In this document: positions 15,796-30,700 of the stretch, piece by piece
Layout of the letters: every line of letters begins with the position of its first letter
How positions within the stretch are numbered: position 1 is the stretch's first letter
NCBI GenBank assembly: GCA_024398965.1
Contig: JAKSIF010000003.1
Location: 124,001 to 188,000 of the forward strand
Length of the DNA: 64,000 nucleotides
Reading direction: 5' to 3'
Source of the DNA: Fibrobacter sp.
GTDB taxonomy: Bacteria; Fibrobacterota; Fibrobacteria; Fibrobacterales; Fibrobacteraceae
Program-made: the position numbers and the translations under genes
The notes under the pieces: model-generated
What the model saw: only the letters and a program-made list of their open reading frames with translations
The model's database searches: none
What the model was told of the DNA's origin: nothing

Positions 15796-18700
15796 ATGTC
15801 CAAATCTAAAAAAAAGAATAACGAACACAACAACTACAAAATTGAACAACTCGAAATTAGAGAGATGATGAGTGCTGATGCGCCAATTGATTTTTCTGAT
15901 GTTGAGGAAATTGATAATCGATTGGGTGTATTGTACTTTTCTCTAGAAAGTGACATAGAAAATTCTGTATCAAGTCAAACGAATGATGTTGGTTATCTGA
16001 TTAAAGATGAAATCGGAAATACATTCACTAATATTTCAGATCTGTTGGGTGAAGTTTCTGCCGATATAAAAGCAAATGTCCAAAGTGCCTTTGCAAATGC
16101 AAAGGCGCAAGCAGTCGAAGAACTTGAAGATAATGAAAACTCCGTAAATGCATCAACGCTGTTAGGTTATCTCGAAGAAAGTTTGCCGCAGGGGTTCTCA
16201 ACAACGGTTGTTGGTTCCAAGATAACTGTTGGGTATGATTTGGTTCAGTCTGTGACTATTGGTGAACTTGGGCTTAATCTTGATTATTTGGACAACATAT
16301 CGTCTGGTGCAGAACTTGATATAAGCGCTCATGTTTCCTTTGACATTGATCTTAATGCTGATAATGACAATTCGGCGCTGGAGAATGGGGATGTCTTGAT
16401 TGATTCAGTGTCAATTAGTAATATTTCTGCTAAAATTGATAATCTTGGTGTGAATGCTAAGTTTATGAATCTGGGTGTCTCTGAAATTGAGGACACTTCG
16501 GAGACTGAACCGGACTTTAAGATCGAACAAGTTTCTGGAAATTTGAGTAGCACATACGATTTGGAATTTGCCTTAACGACAGATGTTTTCTCGCTAGCAA
16601 ATAATTCAAAATTGGGTATTTCAAAGGATAATCAAGGAAATATAAACGTTGATTTTCCTGATGTTTTAATGAATAATGATTTTACATTGGATGGGCTTGT
16701 TCAAGCAATTGATGTAAAAAGACTTCCCTTCTTGAAGGATTTCAAAATACCTTTTAATGGCGGTGATGTTGACTTTGCTGATGTTGGTGATGTCGTAAAA
16801 ACCTTTAATGAATATTGGGCTCGTATATCGGTGGCTCTTAACGGAATTGTTGACGCTTCCGGCGAGATGAACTTCAATAAATTGCAAACATTCTTCGGAG
16901 TCCTCATTCAAGAGAATGAGTCTTATGCCAAGGCAATTTTGAATACCATCAAAGTGTATGAAAGTAGCTCGCCTGCAAATTTTGCATTTGCTTATGTTAA
17001 TCCAGACTTGACCCTTTCAGAATCTTCAAATTTGACCGAAATAAGCCTAGGCGATGCAAATAATAAAAAAACACTGACCTTGGAATTCTCGCCCCTGTTC
17101 GGATTTTTTGCTGATAAAATAGATTTTAAATTGTTCTCGTTAAGCGGTTTTGATGTCAACGCAATCCTAAAAGTTGATGTAGAAGTTTGGCTCGATACCG
17201 ATGGAAAACTAAAATTTGGCAATTTTGCCTTGAATAATTTTGAATTGAAAATAACAAAGAATGTAAATGTTTCTGATTTACAGTTGGGTTTGTTTGAAAC
17301 TTCGTTGGATGGAACTCTAGAGTATGTAATATCTGCGGATAATACCGGATTAAAAGTTCCGACTCTTGAGTTGCATTGCACTAATGCATCGTTAAATTCT
17401 GGCTCTGTTAAAATTGCTGATGAACAGGATTGCAATTTTTCGTTCAACATGATTGAAAGTGTTTGGGAGTTCCCGGAGGAATTTAAGCAATATCTGGCTT
17501 TGTCCGCTGAAACTCTTGCAAATAATGTTGCCATATACCTGAATTCTTTACGAACATCGCTTCGAAATCTGATTGAGGACAAGGTAAATCTTGATTTTCT
17601 TGATGGATCTGCTGGAAGCTTGTTCGCTGATAGCATTGCAAAAATTGATGAAGTTTTATACGGAAAAGTTAATGACCAAAATATCGATAATAAGAAGGGA
17701 CTTTTCAAGGTCGATAATGGCGCTCTGGTTGCAAATTTCAATAGTGTAGAGAACTTCGCTAGTGTGTTTAATACAGCATGGAATAAGGCCTTTGAAAAAG
17801 AAGGTTCCCAACACTGCCTGCTAAAATATGTTGATGCATGGGGAAACTCAAAAACAGTTGAAGAATTTGATTCTTTGAATGAAACGCAACAGCAGGCTTT
17901 CGCTTTTGATCATTATGTTCTAGAATTCACTCTTGGTTTTGATATCGCAAAGACGTTGGATTTGAATTTGGTTGATTCGCTTGGAAACAATTTCAAAAAC
18001 GTCTCCACATACGGCGCTGTCACTGCTAGTGGCGACGCGGGGATAAAATTTTCTCTTGATGTAAATTTTAGCAGTAAGAAGATAAACGATGACGGACAGG
18101 CAACAAAGTTAGAAGATTTTTGGGGACTAAAAGATGATGAATTGCTGCCGTTAAACGAGGATTATTTTGAAGTAAGTGTAACGGATTTGATTTTCGGAAT
18201 GGCTCAATTTGATGTCTTAGAAAATAATACGGTCATAGACACTGTTTCAATAAGTTCGACCGATAATATTGATGTGGCAAAATCGGTTGTAGACTGTATT
18301 TTGGAAGATAATCGAGTCGTTGTTACACGAAATAATGCGGCCTTTAACTTGGGTTCCTCCGTAAATCAACTGGCTTATGCAGAATTGGGGCTCGGCGGAA
18401 GTTCGCTTCAAACAACGGTAATTGCATATGTCAATGATGTAAAAAACTGGTCTAGCGATTTAACACTAAATTTTATTTCTAAAGATGGAACGGCAAATAA
18501 AAACTTAGTGATTTCATCTAGTGTCCTTAATGAGCTTGCTGACAAGAATATTATTACAGGTGTCAATGATGCAGAAACACTAAAGAACAGCCTTAATCAG
18601 TATTTCAACTTGCAATATAACGCCAAAAGTCAGGTTGATTTGGGCATGAAGGATTCGAACGGTGGCAATGCTGTTCTTACTGGGCGAACCATCATGAATA

Positions 18701-21700
18701 CATTCGGTCTATATGTTGTGAGTGTCGTTAATAACGCATCTAGTAACGGTTATACGATTCGGTTTGGTTGTGATTCTTCGCGAATTCAAGGATACGGAAA
18801 TGGCAAACTTGATAAATCAGCGCAATTTGACTTGAAAGACGGTTCGAATGTTGTCTATATGCGTGTTTCCAATGCATTGAAAAAGACAGGTGTTATCGGA
18901 AACAAAAATGGTTTGATGCTTGAAAGGTATACAATAGGAATAAGTGATCAATTACAGTCTGTACAGAAATATGTTGACCTGAGTTCTGTGACTGGAATAC
19001 AACCTGATAATTTGTATGATGAATCGGAAATAGAAAGTGCTAAAAGTGCGTTGGGAACAACTCTGCTGAATCTGGGATTCGGTGGATATGTGGTTGAACA
19101 GTATGAATGTGAAATAAATGGTCAAAAGTCCTATTCGCTAGGAGTGTCGGCGGAAGAATATTCAACTTTTATTTACAAATGTGATGTTGATGATCAAAAT
19201 CATTGCCAGATTAATTTAAAAAAATACAGAATTGAAAACGAAACTTTAGTCTTGGTCGAAACAAAAAAATTAGAATTAAAATATGATTTGTCTCAGGAAT
19301 ACACAACGGAAGAACAGAAAGAAATCGCTGAAGAGAGACTCTTAAATTTAGAAACTACTTTGAACAGTAGCTTTAATGATGCTTTTAAAGCGAAATTTGA
19401 TGAAAATACATATAAAATAGAAATTGTTCCCAAACAGACGGAATTTTATCGTGCTGTAATGTCTAATAAATTCCTGGAGATCGCCGTTACACCTGTTGGA
19501 ACCTCGGAATCAACTGTTCTTCGCCTGAATACGGAAAATTGCCGTGACTTGACTACTCTAGCTCATTCAATAATTTCGGCTGCTAAAAAGGCTAATATTG
19601 TTGGGTTTAATTCTGTTGCTGTACAAGGTGATAGTATAGTGTTTGGCGTAGCAAAAGGCACTTCTGTAACATTGTCAGATACATCAATAAATTTCATTGG
19701 TTCGGATGATTTTGAAATTAACGGTAAAATCTTTGATTTTGAAACACTCCGTAAGTCTGATAGTGGTAATGGTGTTGATTTTGTAGATAAGACATGGTCT
19801 TTAGATGATGTTGTTAGGCAAATTAATAATGCATTGAATGCAGATGGAGTTGTAGTTTCATTGGAATACTTTGATAGAAATGCCGATGGAACTGCAAAGG
19901 TTGATGAAAATGGAAATGTCTTTTATTGGGATCATTTAGAATTTCGATCTCAAAGCGATTTTGAAATCAAAAGCCTTGGTTCAAGTAAAATTTTAGATAA
20001 ATTAGGCTTTACTGCAAAAAAGGCGACCGAATATGCGCGAAATGATTATCGCATTGTTGGTAGAACGTTGCTTGGTATTGATTGGTCTAAGTTGATTGAC
20101 TTTACAACTAATGCTGAATTAAACGTTTTTGCAAATGCCCGACTAGATGTAGGACAAAATTTTATTGGTACTTGTATATCGGATGAAGATGAAAAGATTG
20201 TATTGGAATCTAGTGAAAATTTGAATTTTGTTGTTAATGCTCTTGTGAAAGCAGCAAATGAAAATTACTACAAAATTCTTGATGTGGAAAAGTTAGAAAG
20301 TGAGGATCCTAGTGATCCGCAAATGAAAATTGTTACAACTCGTGTGACGCTAAGTCAATTTGCTGAAGGGAACCGTGTAATTGAACAAAAACTTACTTCA
20401 GCCTATATAACATCAGATGTTAATGCTACTTCAACGAATCCAACCAATTATTTCTGCTATATGGGCGGCGCTGTTGCGACGGTTGGTTTTGTTGATGTTA
20501 ATCTTGTGGCGGCTGGAGCAGTCGGCTTTAACGCAAGTTTTGATTTAAAAAAATTGGGTGATAATGAAAATGCAAACAATATTGAAAATGTAGTACAGAG
20601 CTATGAATTGAAAACACCTGGTGCATCTATTTTATCAGGCTCGAATGGGAAGAATACTTTTTCAATAGAGACTTTTGTTGACATTGGAGATTTGATAAGT
20701 GAGAATATTGGCTCAGCATCGATTGCTCTCGGTGAGGATGGAAAACTAACCGTTGATTCCAAGTTAGATGGTATTGTAGATAAAGCCATGGCTACTTTTG
20801 GTAGTTTTTCGGCAGAAGATTTGTTTGCCATTCTAGATAGTTTGGTTGAACGATTACGTGACATAGCAAAGAAATCTAATGTAAAAATTCCTGTAATCAA
20901 CAAGTCGGTAAGTGATCTTGTGGATGTGTCAAATAACATGCGAGATGTTGTAAACAAGTTACGCACTGATAATGTGCTTAGTTTACAAGTTCTTAATGAT
21001 CGACTGAATAAGTATTTGAAGGATTTTGGCTTGGTTGCCCACGATGGCGTTGGAGGTTTATTTGAGAATGCTAATCCGTTTGTTATAGAATTTGCAGATA
21101 TGGTTGATTCTACAACAAATGAAAAGGTTTTGCTATTTTCGTTCAATATCAAAAAATCGTTTGAATCGGTTCATCAGTTTAGTTTTGGTGACGATAACAA
21201 GGGCATCAGTGGCAACACAGACTTGAATGTTGTTGGTGATTTCTGGTTCTCCATGAGAGGTAAGGCCGTCCTTGGTAAAGGTACTTTTGACCTTAATCTA
21301 GAAAATGCCATTGAATTTGGGGCGAATGTCGATATTGTCGGTGAAAAACTTTCGTTCAATCTTGGTTTTGATAATATTGCCGATGTAGATTTGCTGGCAA
21401 ATTTGATTACCGTAGGTTCCAACAAGAGTGATTCTTATGTTTGTGCAAAAGCTTCTTTGCTGGGAAACTTGGGACAAAGCGGACTGTCACTAAAGACCTT
21501 CAAACCAGATAATGTTGAATTTAATTTTGCTGTGCCTGTTGCTATAATGGGTAAGTTGCCTATAAGTGTAAGTAATATACCTTTGGGTGATATACTGCTG
21601 GGAATTGGTAATGGAGATTCCTTGTCTGTTGATGCTAATATTAGAACTGCAAAGGCTAACTTAGATGGAATTCTTCTCAATTATGCAAATTATTGGAATA

Positions 21701-24700
21701 ATAAAAAACAAGGAGATTCCTTAAATGATGTTGAAAAACCAGCAGGTTTGATTGAATTTGAAAGTCTTGATGTAAAAAAATTCTTTAAGTTGGTGACTGA
21801 TTATGATTATTCGCAAACAAGTGGAAATATCATTGCTGATTTTTCCGCAGTCTATAATGGTATCGGTGAACTTATAAATGGCGATATTGGCTGGTTCGAA
21901 AAGATAAAACTCGCTATTACAGGTTTCAATAAATTGTTTGACACCCTCGAATCAAGCTTAAATAGTGGCATGACGAGTAGTGTCAAGAATGTGCCTGTTG
22001 TTGGTAATGCGTTGAGTGGGGGTGTCGATTTCTTGGGAAATCTTAAGAAAAAAGTCCTTGAACCCCTGTCAAATTTCCTTTATGAATCGACAGGCATGAA
22101 TGCTGAAATGGTTGCGCAGAAATTAAACGAATTATTTGGAACCTACCTGCGCACCGTGAACGTTGATGGCAGAGAGTTAGATAATGATTGGATTTCTTCT
22201 ACATCAACAGGTAATCAAACGTTCTATCGTGAAGGTAAAAATAATGGCAAGAGTTATGCAGAGTGGTATCTCAGTATCGGAGATACGTATTCGTTTGGCT
22301 CTGATATAGGGTTCGATTTGGGTTTTCCTGGATTAGGCTTGAAGTCTGATGCCGGTGTGAATTTGGAACTTGAATGGAGTTTGGATTTTGGATTTGGTGT
22401 TTCTGAAGAAGGGGGCTTTTATTTCATATTTAATGATGGAGCCGAAGTGCATGTCGAAGCAAATGTTGATATCAGTGGCGTAATAAATGGCTCTCTAGCG
22501 GGACTTGGGCTAGAGATGATTTTCCCTGAAATGGATGGTGAAGGGAAAGAAATTAAAGAAGTCAAACTTGAATTTGGCGTAGATTTGGATGGCGCAAGAA
22601 GTGGAAATACAAAGGCTTATTCGATGCCTACCAAGTTTGGTGATAGATTGATTGACTATTCGAAATTGACCTTCAATAAGATAGAATTTGATTATGATGC
22701 ATCTGTTGATTTTACAGCCGAAATTACGGTTGGTATAGTCCGTGATTTGCAGAGTATAGGGGATGCTCCGAAATTTCCGAATTTGAATGGAAATTTTGAT
22801 TTCCATTGGAATGCTACTAAGGGAGTTTCTGCTCTTAGTTTCAATGATTTCCAATTGGATATGGGAGCTTTTATTAGCGGAGTGCTTGGCCCCATTGTGT
22901 CGAAAATACAGAAGGTCGTTGAACCACTTGAACCGCTTATTGATTTTCTCACGACTCCATTCCCAGTTCTTGATGACCTTGGCTTTTCCTATACGCCGCT
23001 GAGTCTTGCTAAAGAATTTAGTAAAGGCAAGTTCGATGACCGTATGGTGTATGCAGTAAAAGATCTTATAGAGATTAGTAAAAAGATAAGCGCTTTTAAT
23101 GGTACTGGTCTGAAAATTGATTTGGGTAGTATGGAATTGGTTGAAAAGAATAACATTCTTGGGTTGAATGATAATGCCAAATCGCTTCTTGACGGAACCC
23201 TCTCCGTTTCAAATTTTGATGTCACTTCGGGCTATGCTAACGTAAGTTCTAAATTGCAGGGCGAGGCATCTTCGACGCTCATGAGTGCAGGTCTTAATAT
23301 GGGCGACAGTTCCTGGCACTTCATATGGGATAATCCGACAGACGTCTTTAAGCTGTTGTTGGGTCAGGATATCATGTTGGTAGAATATGATATGCCAAAG
23401 CTCTCCTTCAATTTTGACTGGAGTACATTTGTCCGCATCTATGGCCCATTAGGCGCTCGCCTTGGGCTTTCACTTAGCGCAGATATTGATTTAGGCTTTG
23501 GCTATGATACGCTTGGAATTCGTCAGTGGATAAATACGGATTGTAAAGACTATGGCTGTTTACTAAATGGATTCTATGTCAATGATCTTCACGATGGGGC
23601 TGATATTGATGAACTTTCATTCCATGGAGGTCTAACAGCTGCTGCAGAACTTAATGCTGGTATAAGTGCTGGTGTTGGAGGCGGTGTTGGCATCAATGTG
23701 GGCTTCAACTTGCATGACCCAAATAAAGATGGTAAAATCCGTTTAGGTGAAATGACGGAAATGTTCAAAGAAGACGGTTTGTTTGGCTTCTTTGATGTAA
23801 ATGGCGCCATCACTGCAAAACTTTACGCATATGTAGATTTGCTGTTTTATACAAAGGAATGGAATATCACCGGTGATAAGACCTTGTTTGAGTTTAAGAA
23901 CGAACGCAAGGATAAACCCGTGATGATTAGTAAATCCGGTAGTGATGTTGTTGCTAACATTGGTTCAAATGCGGCAAATCGTATTTCAACTAATGGTATA
24001 AACAAGACGTTGACTGATGATGATGAAATATTGTACTTGAAGGTTGATGGTTCAACTATTTCGGATGATTATGATCATTGTGAATCTACAACGAGTAAAT
24101 TGATTGTCAATGCCGAAAAGGGAAATGATAAAATTATTCTAAAGTCAGAAAAACCTGCCGAATTTGATATCATAATCAACGGCGGTGATGGTGATGACAT
24201 TATTGATTTGTCTGGCTTAAAGGTTGCTGCGGGTCATTATGTTTTGATCAATGGTGGTGCTGGTGTTGACCATATAACCGGTGCTCAGGGTTTGAACATT
24301 ATTTTTGGTGATACGGGAACGGTCCGCGTTGATAAGGAAAAAGACGAAAGCGAAAAGGATGTTTATAGATTAGTAGCAGAAGCGAATGTAGATGCGGATA
24401 AGGCTGGCGGAGATGTTATTCTAGGCGGTTCCGGCCATGACATTATCTTTGGCGGTGCTGGTGATGATAAGATTGCCGGCGGTGATAGTACCGATTACAT
24501 TTTCGGTGATGGCGGTTCTTGGTCAATACTGACAAATAAAAATGATGTTGTTGCCGCACTGCATGAAATATCTAATGGTCTTGTAAAAGATAATGTTCGT
24601 ATTTCCCGTACGGATATCAGCCTAGATGGCGGTAAGGATACGCTCATTGGCGGAAATGGCGATGATGTTATTTACGGCGGTGGCGGTGATGACCATATTG

Positions 24701-27700
24701 ATGGCAGTGCCGGTAATGATTTAATCTATGGCGAAAAGGGCCATGACCGCATTCTTGGTGGTTCGGATAACGATACCATCTTTGGTGGCGAAGGTATGGA
24801 TATTGTCTTTGGTGACAGGATTACGGATGGCTCCAAAGATGTTGCAGCTCCCTTTGCCGTTGATACAACGAACAAGACTGCTGCTTTTAGTCAGGAATTT
24901 ATTGATGCGCAGTTTGCAAAGGATAGTCCAGATAAATATAAAATCGCACAAGATGAATTTGAATTCAATATCGAAAAATTGAATGAGAATGGGTCTGTAT
25001 CTACAATACATGTGGGCAATACGGATTCCTCTGAAGACAACGGTTCCGATATCATCTACGGCGATGAAGGCAATGACCTAATCTTCGGCGATGATGGTAG
25101 CGGTACTACTAATGGTGGCGCTGATAAGATTTATGGTGGCATAGGTAACGACATCATTGATGGTGATGGTGGTAACGATACCATCAGCGGTGGCATCGAT
25201 AACGACTTGATTTATGGCGGTGCCGGTGATGACATCATTGACGGTGGTGCCGGTAACGATATGCTGTACGGCGATAATGGCGTCATAGACTATGACTCGA
25301 CAGGAATTACACTTTCTGGAGAAACAGGAAATCAGCTAGGAAACGACAAAATCGTTTTCGGCGATAATCTTGGCTTGCATGGCGAATTATATGCCAATGC
25401 AAAGGTAAAACCCAATGCCAATGGGGGTAATGACAAAATAACTACTGGTCCGGGCATGGACTTCGTTGATGGTCAGGGCGGTAGTGACAAGATTACCGTT
25501 AAGTTGCTGGGCGACAGTACCACGAATTACACCAATGTGACTGATTCGGGGTTGGATGGTTCCGATACACTTGTTGTTGAAGGTACGGAAAGTATTGACC
25601 GCTTGCTGTTGCGTCAGAATGAAGAACAAAACTTGGGCTTTGTTGCGCTTCTGCCAATTACAGAAAATGATTTTGACTCTGAAATTAGCGAGACTGTAAA
25701 AAAGAATCTCAATTCCAACATTGAACGTGTGAACTACACCCAGGGAGTCGATGTCCTGAATGTTAACGCAAATGGCGGCGATGACCAGGTGTATATCGAT
25801 GGAACCGCGAAAACGACCAATGTTGATGGCGGTGCAGGGGCTGATAAATTCTATGTTGGGCAACTCTACAATTCTGATAGAGTTCCTGGCACTTCGGCCA
25901 ATATCCAACCTGTTGATAAATTTAATGCGGTAAAGACAAACGAAGCGTCATACCTAAGCGACGGAGTATCCTCCAAAACAAAGCTCAATATTGAAGGTGG
26001 CTCTGGTGCCGATGAATTTGTTGCTCTTAACAATGCGGGTTCATTGAGTATGTCTGGTGGTTGTGGCGACGACACCTTCAGTGTATACTCTTTCCGCAAG
26101 GAAGATGGGGTAACTCCGTTTGACCGTGGTGCAATGACCATTGATGGCGGAAAAGACACGGATACGCTGAATGTTCGTGGAACCGATGCCGAGGATGTAT
26201 TCGTCGTGACTAAGGAGGGCATGCTGAGTGACCTTGTTGCCATCAAGGCTGCCGGTGTCGAAAGTACTCAGTTCGATGCCGCTGCCGGTGACGATATGTT
26301 CTATGTCGTGGGCAACAAGTCTACCGATGTGACAGAACTTAATGGCGGTAAGGGCAACGATACCTTTAGCATGGGCGGTCTCGACAAGGAATACACACTC
26401 CGAAGCGCCAATATTGACGGTCAGACCGTTGATGTCAAGTATGAATTCGTTGATGCAAATGGTGTAGTCGATACGAGCAAGGAATCCTTGACAGAAAGTT
26501 TTACTGTCGTTGATTCTGATAGTGCGCCTGCCGTTTTCATCGTTGAAAACAAGGGATCCCAAAGTCAGCCCGACTATGAAATAAGGGAATCCTATGATGT
26601 GTTTATATCAAGTGAAGGGAATGCGGCAATGGCCTCCTTCTTTGTCGGGTGTGCCGGGCTTCAGGACAACCAAACTCTTGATGTAACGATAAGTGCTCCT
26701 GTTCCATCAGCGGTGGACTCTAATCGTGGAGACCGGGGTTTCCTTGTTGGATATTGGAAAAATGAGAGTGCTTCCATTGTATGGGATGAGACCATAACGG
26801 TCCACCCGACGAACGATAGTCCAGTTGAAGTATTTGTAAAGGCCCTCGAAGATGGATTGACCGAAGAATGTGCTCGTAGGGCTATCTCGATTTCGAGTAC
26901 ATGGAACAGTGGTTCCTCCAAGACCGTCTTGACGAAATCAGTGACTTCTGTTGGAGTCACTTTCGCTGGTGAAAAAAGAACAGACGACGTTGTCGCAGGG
27001 AAACCGCTAGTCTTTACCGAAGAATTCATTATTGGCGCAAGCAATGAGTTCAAGGTGAATTCCATTTATGTGCGACCATCCGATTCTAGTGAGACGGCTG
27101 ATATAAATCAGGAACTATCTTTCTATGTGGACGGAGTAAAGCAAAATTGGACAATAAATAATCAATATAAATTATCCGACAATGTGGTAACGATTAACTC
27201 GAATCTTTTACAAACAGAAAAAACACTTACAATATGTGTGCGTTCAAATGTTCTCCGTGTTGACGATTCCAAGGTTTATCTCGCATACGAAGACATGGTG
27301 ATAAGCTCCGTTAAGGTTGGTAATAAATCTGTTGGAGGTTATACAGAAGGCTGTGATCGGTACTATGAACTCAACGGCAATGTCATTACGTTCTACAACA
27401 GCATTACAAGGCAACCGATGACAATCCATGATGCCGTGACCGTGAATGCAAATTTGCCAAATAGTTACGACTGGGAAATTGCAAAACAAACAACAGCAAA
27501 TGCGACTAGTTTGTCGAATGACTTGCTGACAATTTCAGCGCACAATTCCGTATTGTCCGAATCTGGAAGGCGCGATTTTACTAGCACTTCATACAATGTT
27601 GAATACAATGGCCCGTTGTCTAATGGTCAGACGGTATATGTAAAAATTACTCCGGCCCGGCTGTTGGCAAATTCGGAAGCCCTTACGGAAAGTGATCGCC

Positions 27701-30700
27701 TGATTGTTTCATGCCCCGGCTTTACCTCCCTAGCCGATGGTTCTATTATTATAAGTTTTGATAGCGAGAATATTTGCCGTTCCATTACCGTAACTGCAGT
27801 TCCCGATAACGCTTTGGATGATTATGGAGTCACCAAAGTAGGGCCAAGAGAAGAAAGAATCAATGATATTGATGGTGCTGTATACGCGTACGGTTATGGC
27901 AAGAGCATGATGCTTGATACCGGTAACCCGGCCATGCTTAATTACAGGCATATTGTTGAGGGACAAGGCGGCATGCAACAGGCCTCGAACTTTAATGAAC
28001 TGAACAACTTTGACGAAGGAATGTTGTTCAGTCTCCAGGTTGTCGATGGCGCTGCAATGTTAGACCTGTCTTCGTTATCAGAAGCGCAGGTAGCAGTCTT
28101 GAATGGTATTATAGGAACAGAATGGAATGACGACTTGTCTGATTCACAGATATTGTCCCTGTTCTACCACAAGACTTTCAAGTGGGTCAACCAGACGACA
28201 AAGAGTGTCGGAACAACTAAGGAGCCCGTTAATCAAATTGAGTCCACGGTTGCAGACAAGTGGTTTAGAATTGAGAATGCTTCTTACGATTCAAGTTCGC
28301 ATATATTAACCCTTGTCTTGAACGAGCCTGTTGTTTTGCCTACTGGTGGTGTTAACTTTGCCCTGATTTCGGGTAATAGGGATTCTCTGTTTGTTGACGA
28401 GATGGCGTCTGTGGACCGCTTGTTTGTAAATAACCAGCAGGATAGTGTTGATGCCCGTGCATCGCTTACTGGGTTTGTGAATAACAATAGGAATGAAGCC
28501 GAAAAGAATGTTGATGCCTATGACTCGCATGCTGTTCGCTTTACCCATACGGAACTTGAAGCGTTCCCCGAAAAGCAACTTGCCGAAAATGATGATCCTT
28601 TGATGATGCAGAGCGGCATCACTGCGGCGCAGATGGAATATGCTGAATACAATCTGGGTAAGGGCAAGGATACTGTTGATATCAACAAGACGCTCTACCG
28701 TGAAGATGCTTACAGGACATACACGGTAGTGAATACGGGTAATGCAGCCAACGAAAACGCCGAATTTGGATTGCACCTTGGCGATGCGGGGATTGCCGCT
28801 GAAAATGCCGCTAACGGTGCTTCGTTCAATGATGGCGTTTACCATTACGGCTTGACGCCTATTGCAAACAATGGTGTTAATGTTGTTCGCGAAGAATCTG
28901 ACACCGAAGTTTACTATGTCGAAGCGATAATCAAGAAACAAGATGTTCCCCCTGCTGAAGCCGATAATTTTGTTACCCAGCGTCGCGAGGTAAAGGGCTC
29001 GTTCTCGAACCAGGATGGTTTCGATATCGAATATGACTTTGTCCTTGCCGAAGGTGAATACATAGATGGTTTCCGATTCTATCAGGCGGAGTTCGATGAC
29101 GACATCAAGGTGAATAGCTACCAGGCGGACCATACAAGAAACTTGATTTGTTCCGGGACAATTTCTTCACAGCCGCCTGTGCTGAACCTGGGTGCTGTTA
29201 CATACAGCTATGCAATAGATTCGGATGATTCGAGTTTGTTCGTGTCTTGGAAGGAAAAGTTTGATTCGCTCAAGGCTACAGCCGACAACATCCACAAGGA
29301 TGCGCCGAACGGCTACGAGTTCAATATGTTCGTGGATGCCACGCTGAGCGACGGCAGCGTTCAGCGCCGTGCCGTTTCTGAACTGACCAGTAGTTCGTTC
29401 TCGATTTCACGGGACTTTACCTTGACAGCGGGAATTTCGATTGTATCGCTCAAGTTCGCCTATGGCTATGAGGGTGACGGCCAGCTGGTCATCAACGCAC
29501 AGTCGGGCCATGACCGTATTGACGCATCGAGTACAAATGTAACTCGCAACGACATGGTTGTTTTCGGTGGTCTCGGTGACGATACCATAAACATGAACTG
29601 TGGCGGCATAGCCTTCGGTGACCGTGGCCAGGTCCTTTATAATAATGGTCAGGTAAATGGCGTAGATGTTGGCGATACGGTGCTCGGCTCTACGGTTGGC
29701 GATATTGATGCAGAAAATCCAGTGTTCATTGACGACTATACCACTGGAATCGGCAAGACTCCGGGACGTACTGCCGATGAACAAGGCAATCCAGTACACC
29801 GTCTACAGACAGATGGCGTGAACCGCGATGCTTATCGCATTCAGTCGGTAGATGCCGAAAAAGGTGGCACCGACATGATTAAGGTCGGAGGCACGAATAG
29901 TGTCGTTGTCGGCGGTGCCAAGAACGATGTAATAGTCATCGGTGGCGACAAGAATGTTGCCCTTGGTGATAATGGACGTGTTACGTACAATAATGCTGAA
30001 AATGACGAGACTGTTTATGGAGATAAGCTTGGTCTTGGCATGCACCTTGTTGAAACGACTAACGACAACGTTGGTGGAGTCGATAACATTGTTATTGCAG
30101 GCGACAAGAACGTTGCCATGGGCGGTTTCGCCGGGGACTCTATCCGTATTACCGGTTCCGACAACGTTGCAATCGGCGACGGCGGTCGATATACCGTTAC
30201 ACCGGAACGTCTCTATGCAGAGAGCAAGAACGAAGGGGATGGTGGCCAGGACTACATCAGTACTGGAGACGGAAAGAACGCTATCATTGGTGGAACCGAT
30301 AAGGACACAATCCGCACAGGTGCAGGCAACGACGCCATTGTAGGCGACGGTGGCAAGGTCATCATGGACCTTGAGCGCAATGCGTTGATGGTCACTAACG
30401 AGGGCTTCAACGTGGGCGAGGACCTGGGAACAGCCGGAGCCGATGACATCGACGCTGGTGACGGTGACAATGTCATCTTCGGAGGCCTTGGCAATGACAA
30501 TATTCGTACCGGGAGAGGGAAGGATGTTGTGTTCGGCGACAATGGCTTTGCGACATTCAGGGGCAACGCCTCGGAAGCTCTGTCGCAAGTTCACGATACA
30601 CTGGCTGTCCCCGAAATCCGCGACGAGGCTACCCTTTCGTTTAATTTCGTGGGTAACTCGCAGACGGGACTTTCGTCTGAAGCTGTCGCGGGTGCGCTGA

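Noticed and set aside
24412-25290. RTX block considered as a possible ice-binding or glucan-binding repeat
   Set aside because: The GGxGxDxIxGG spacing is the standard RTX calcium-binding nonapeptide.
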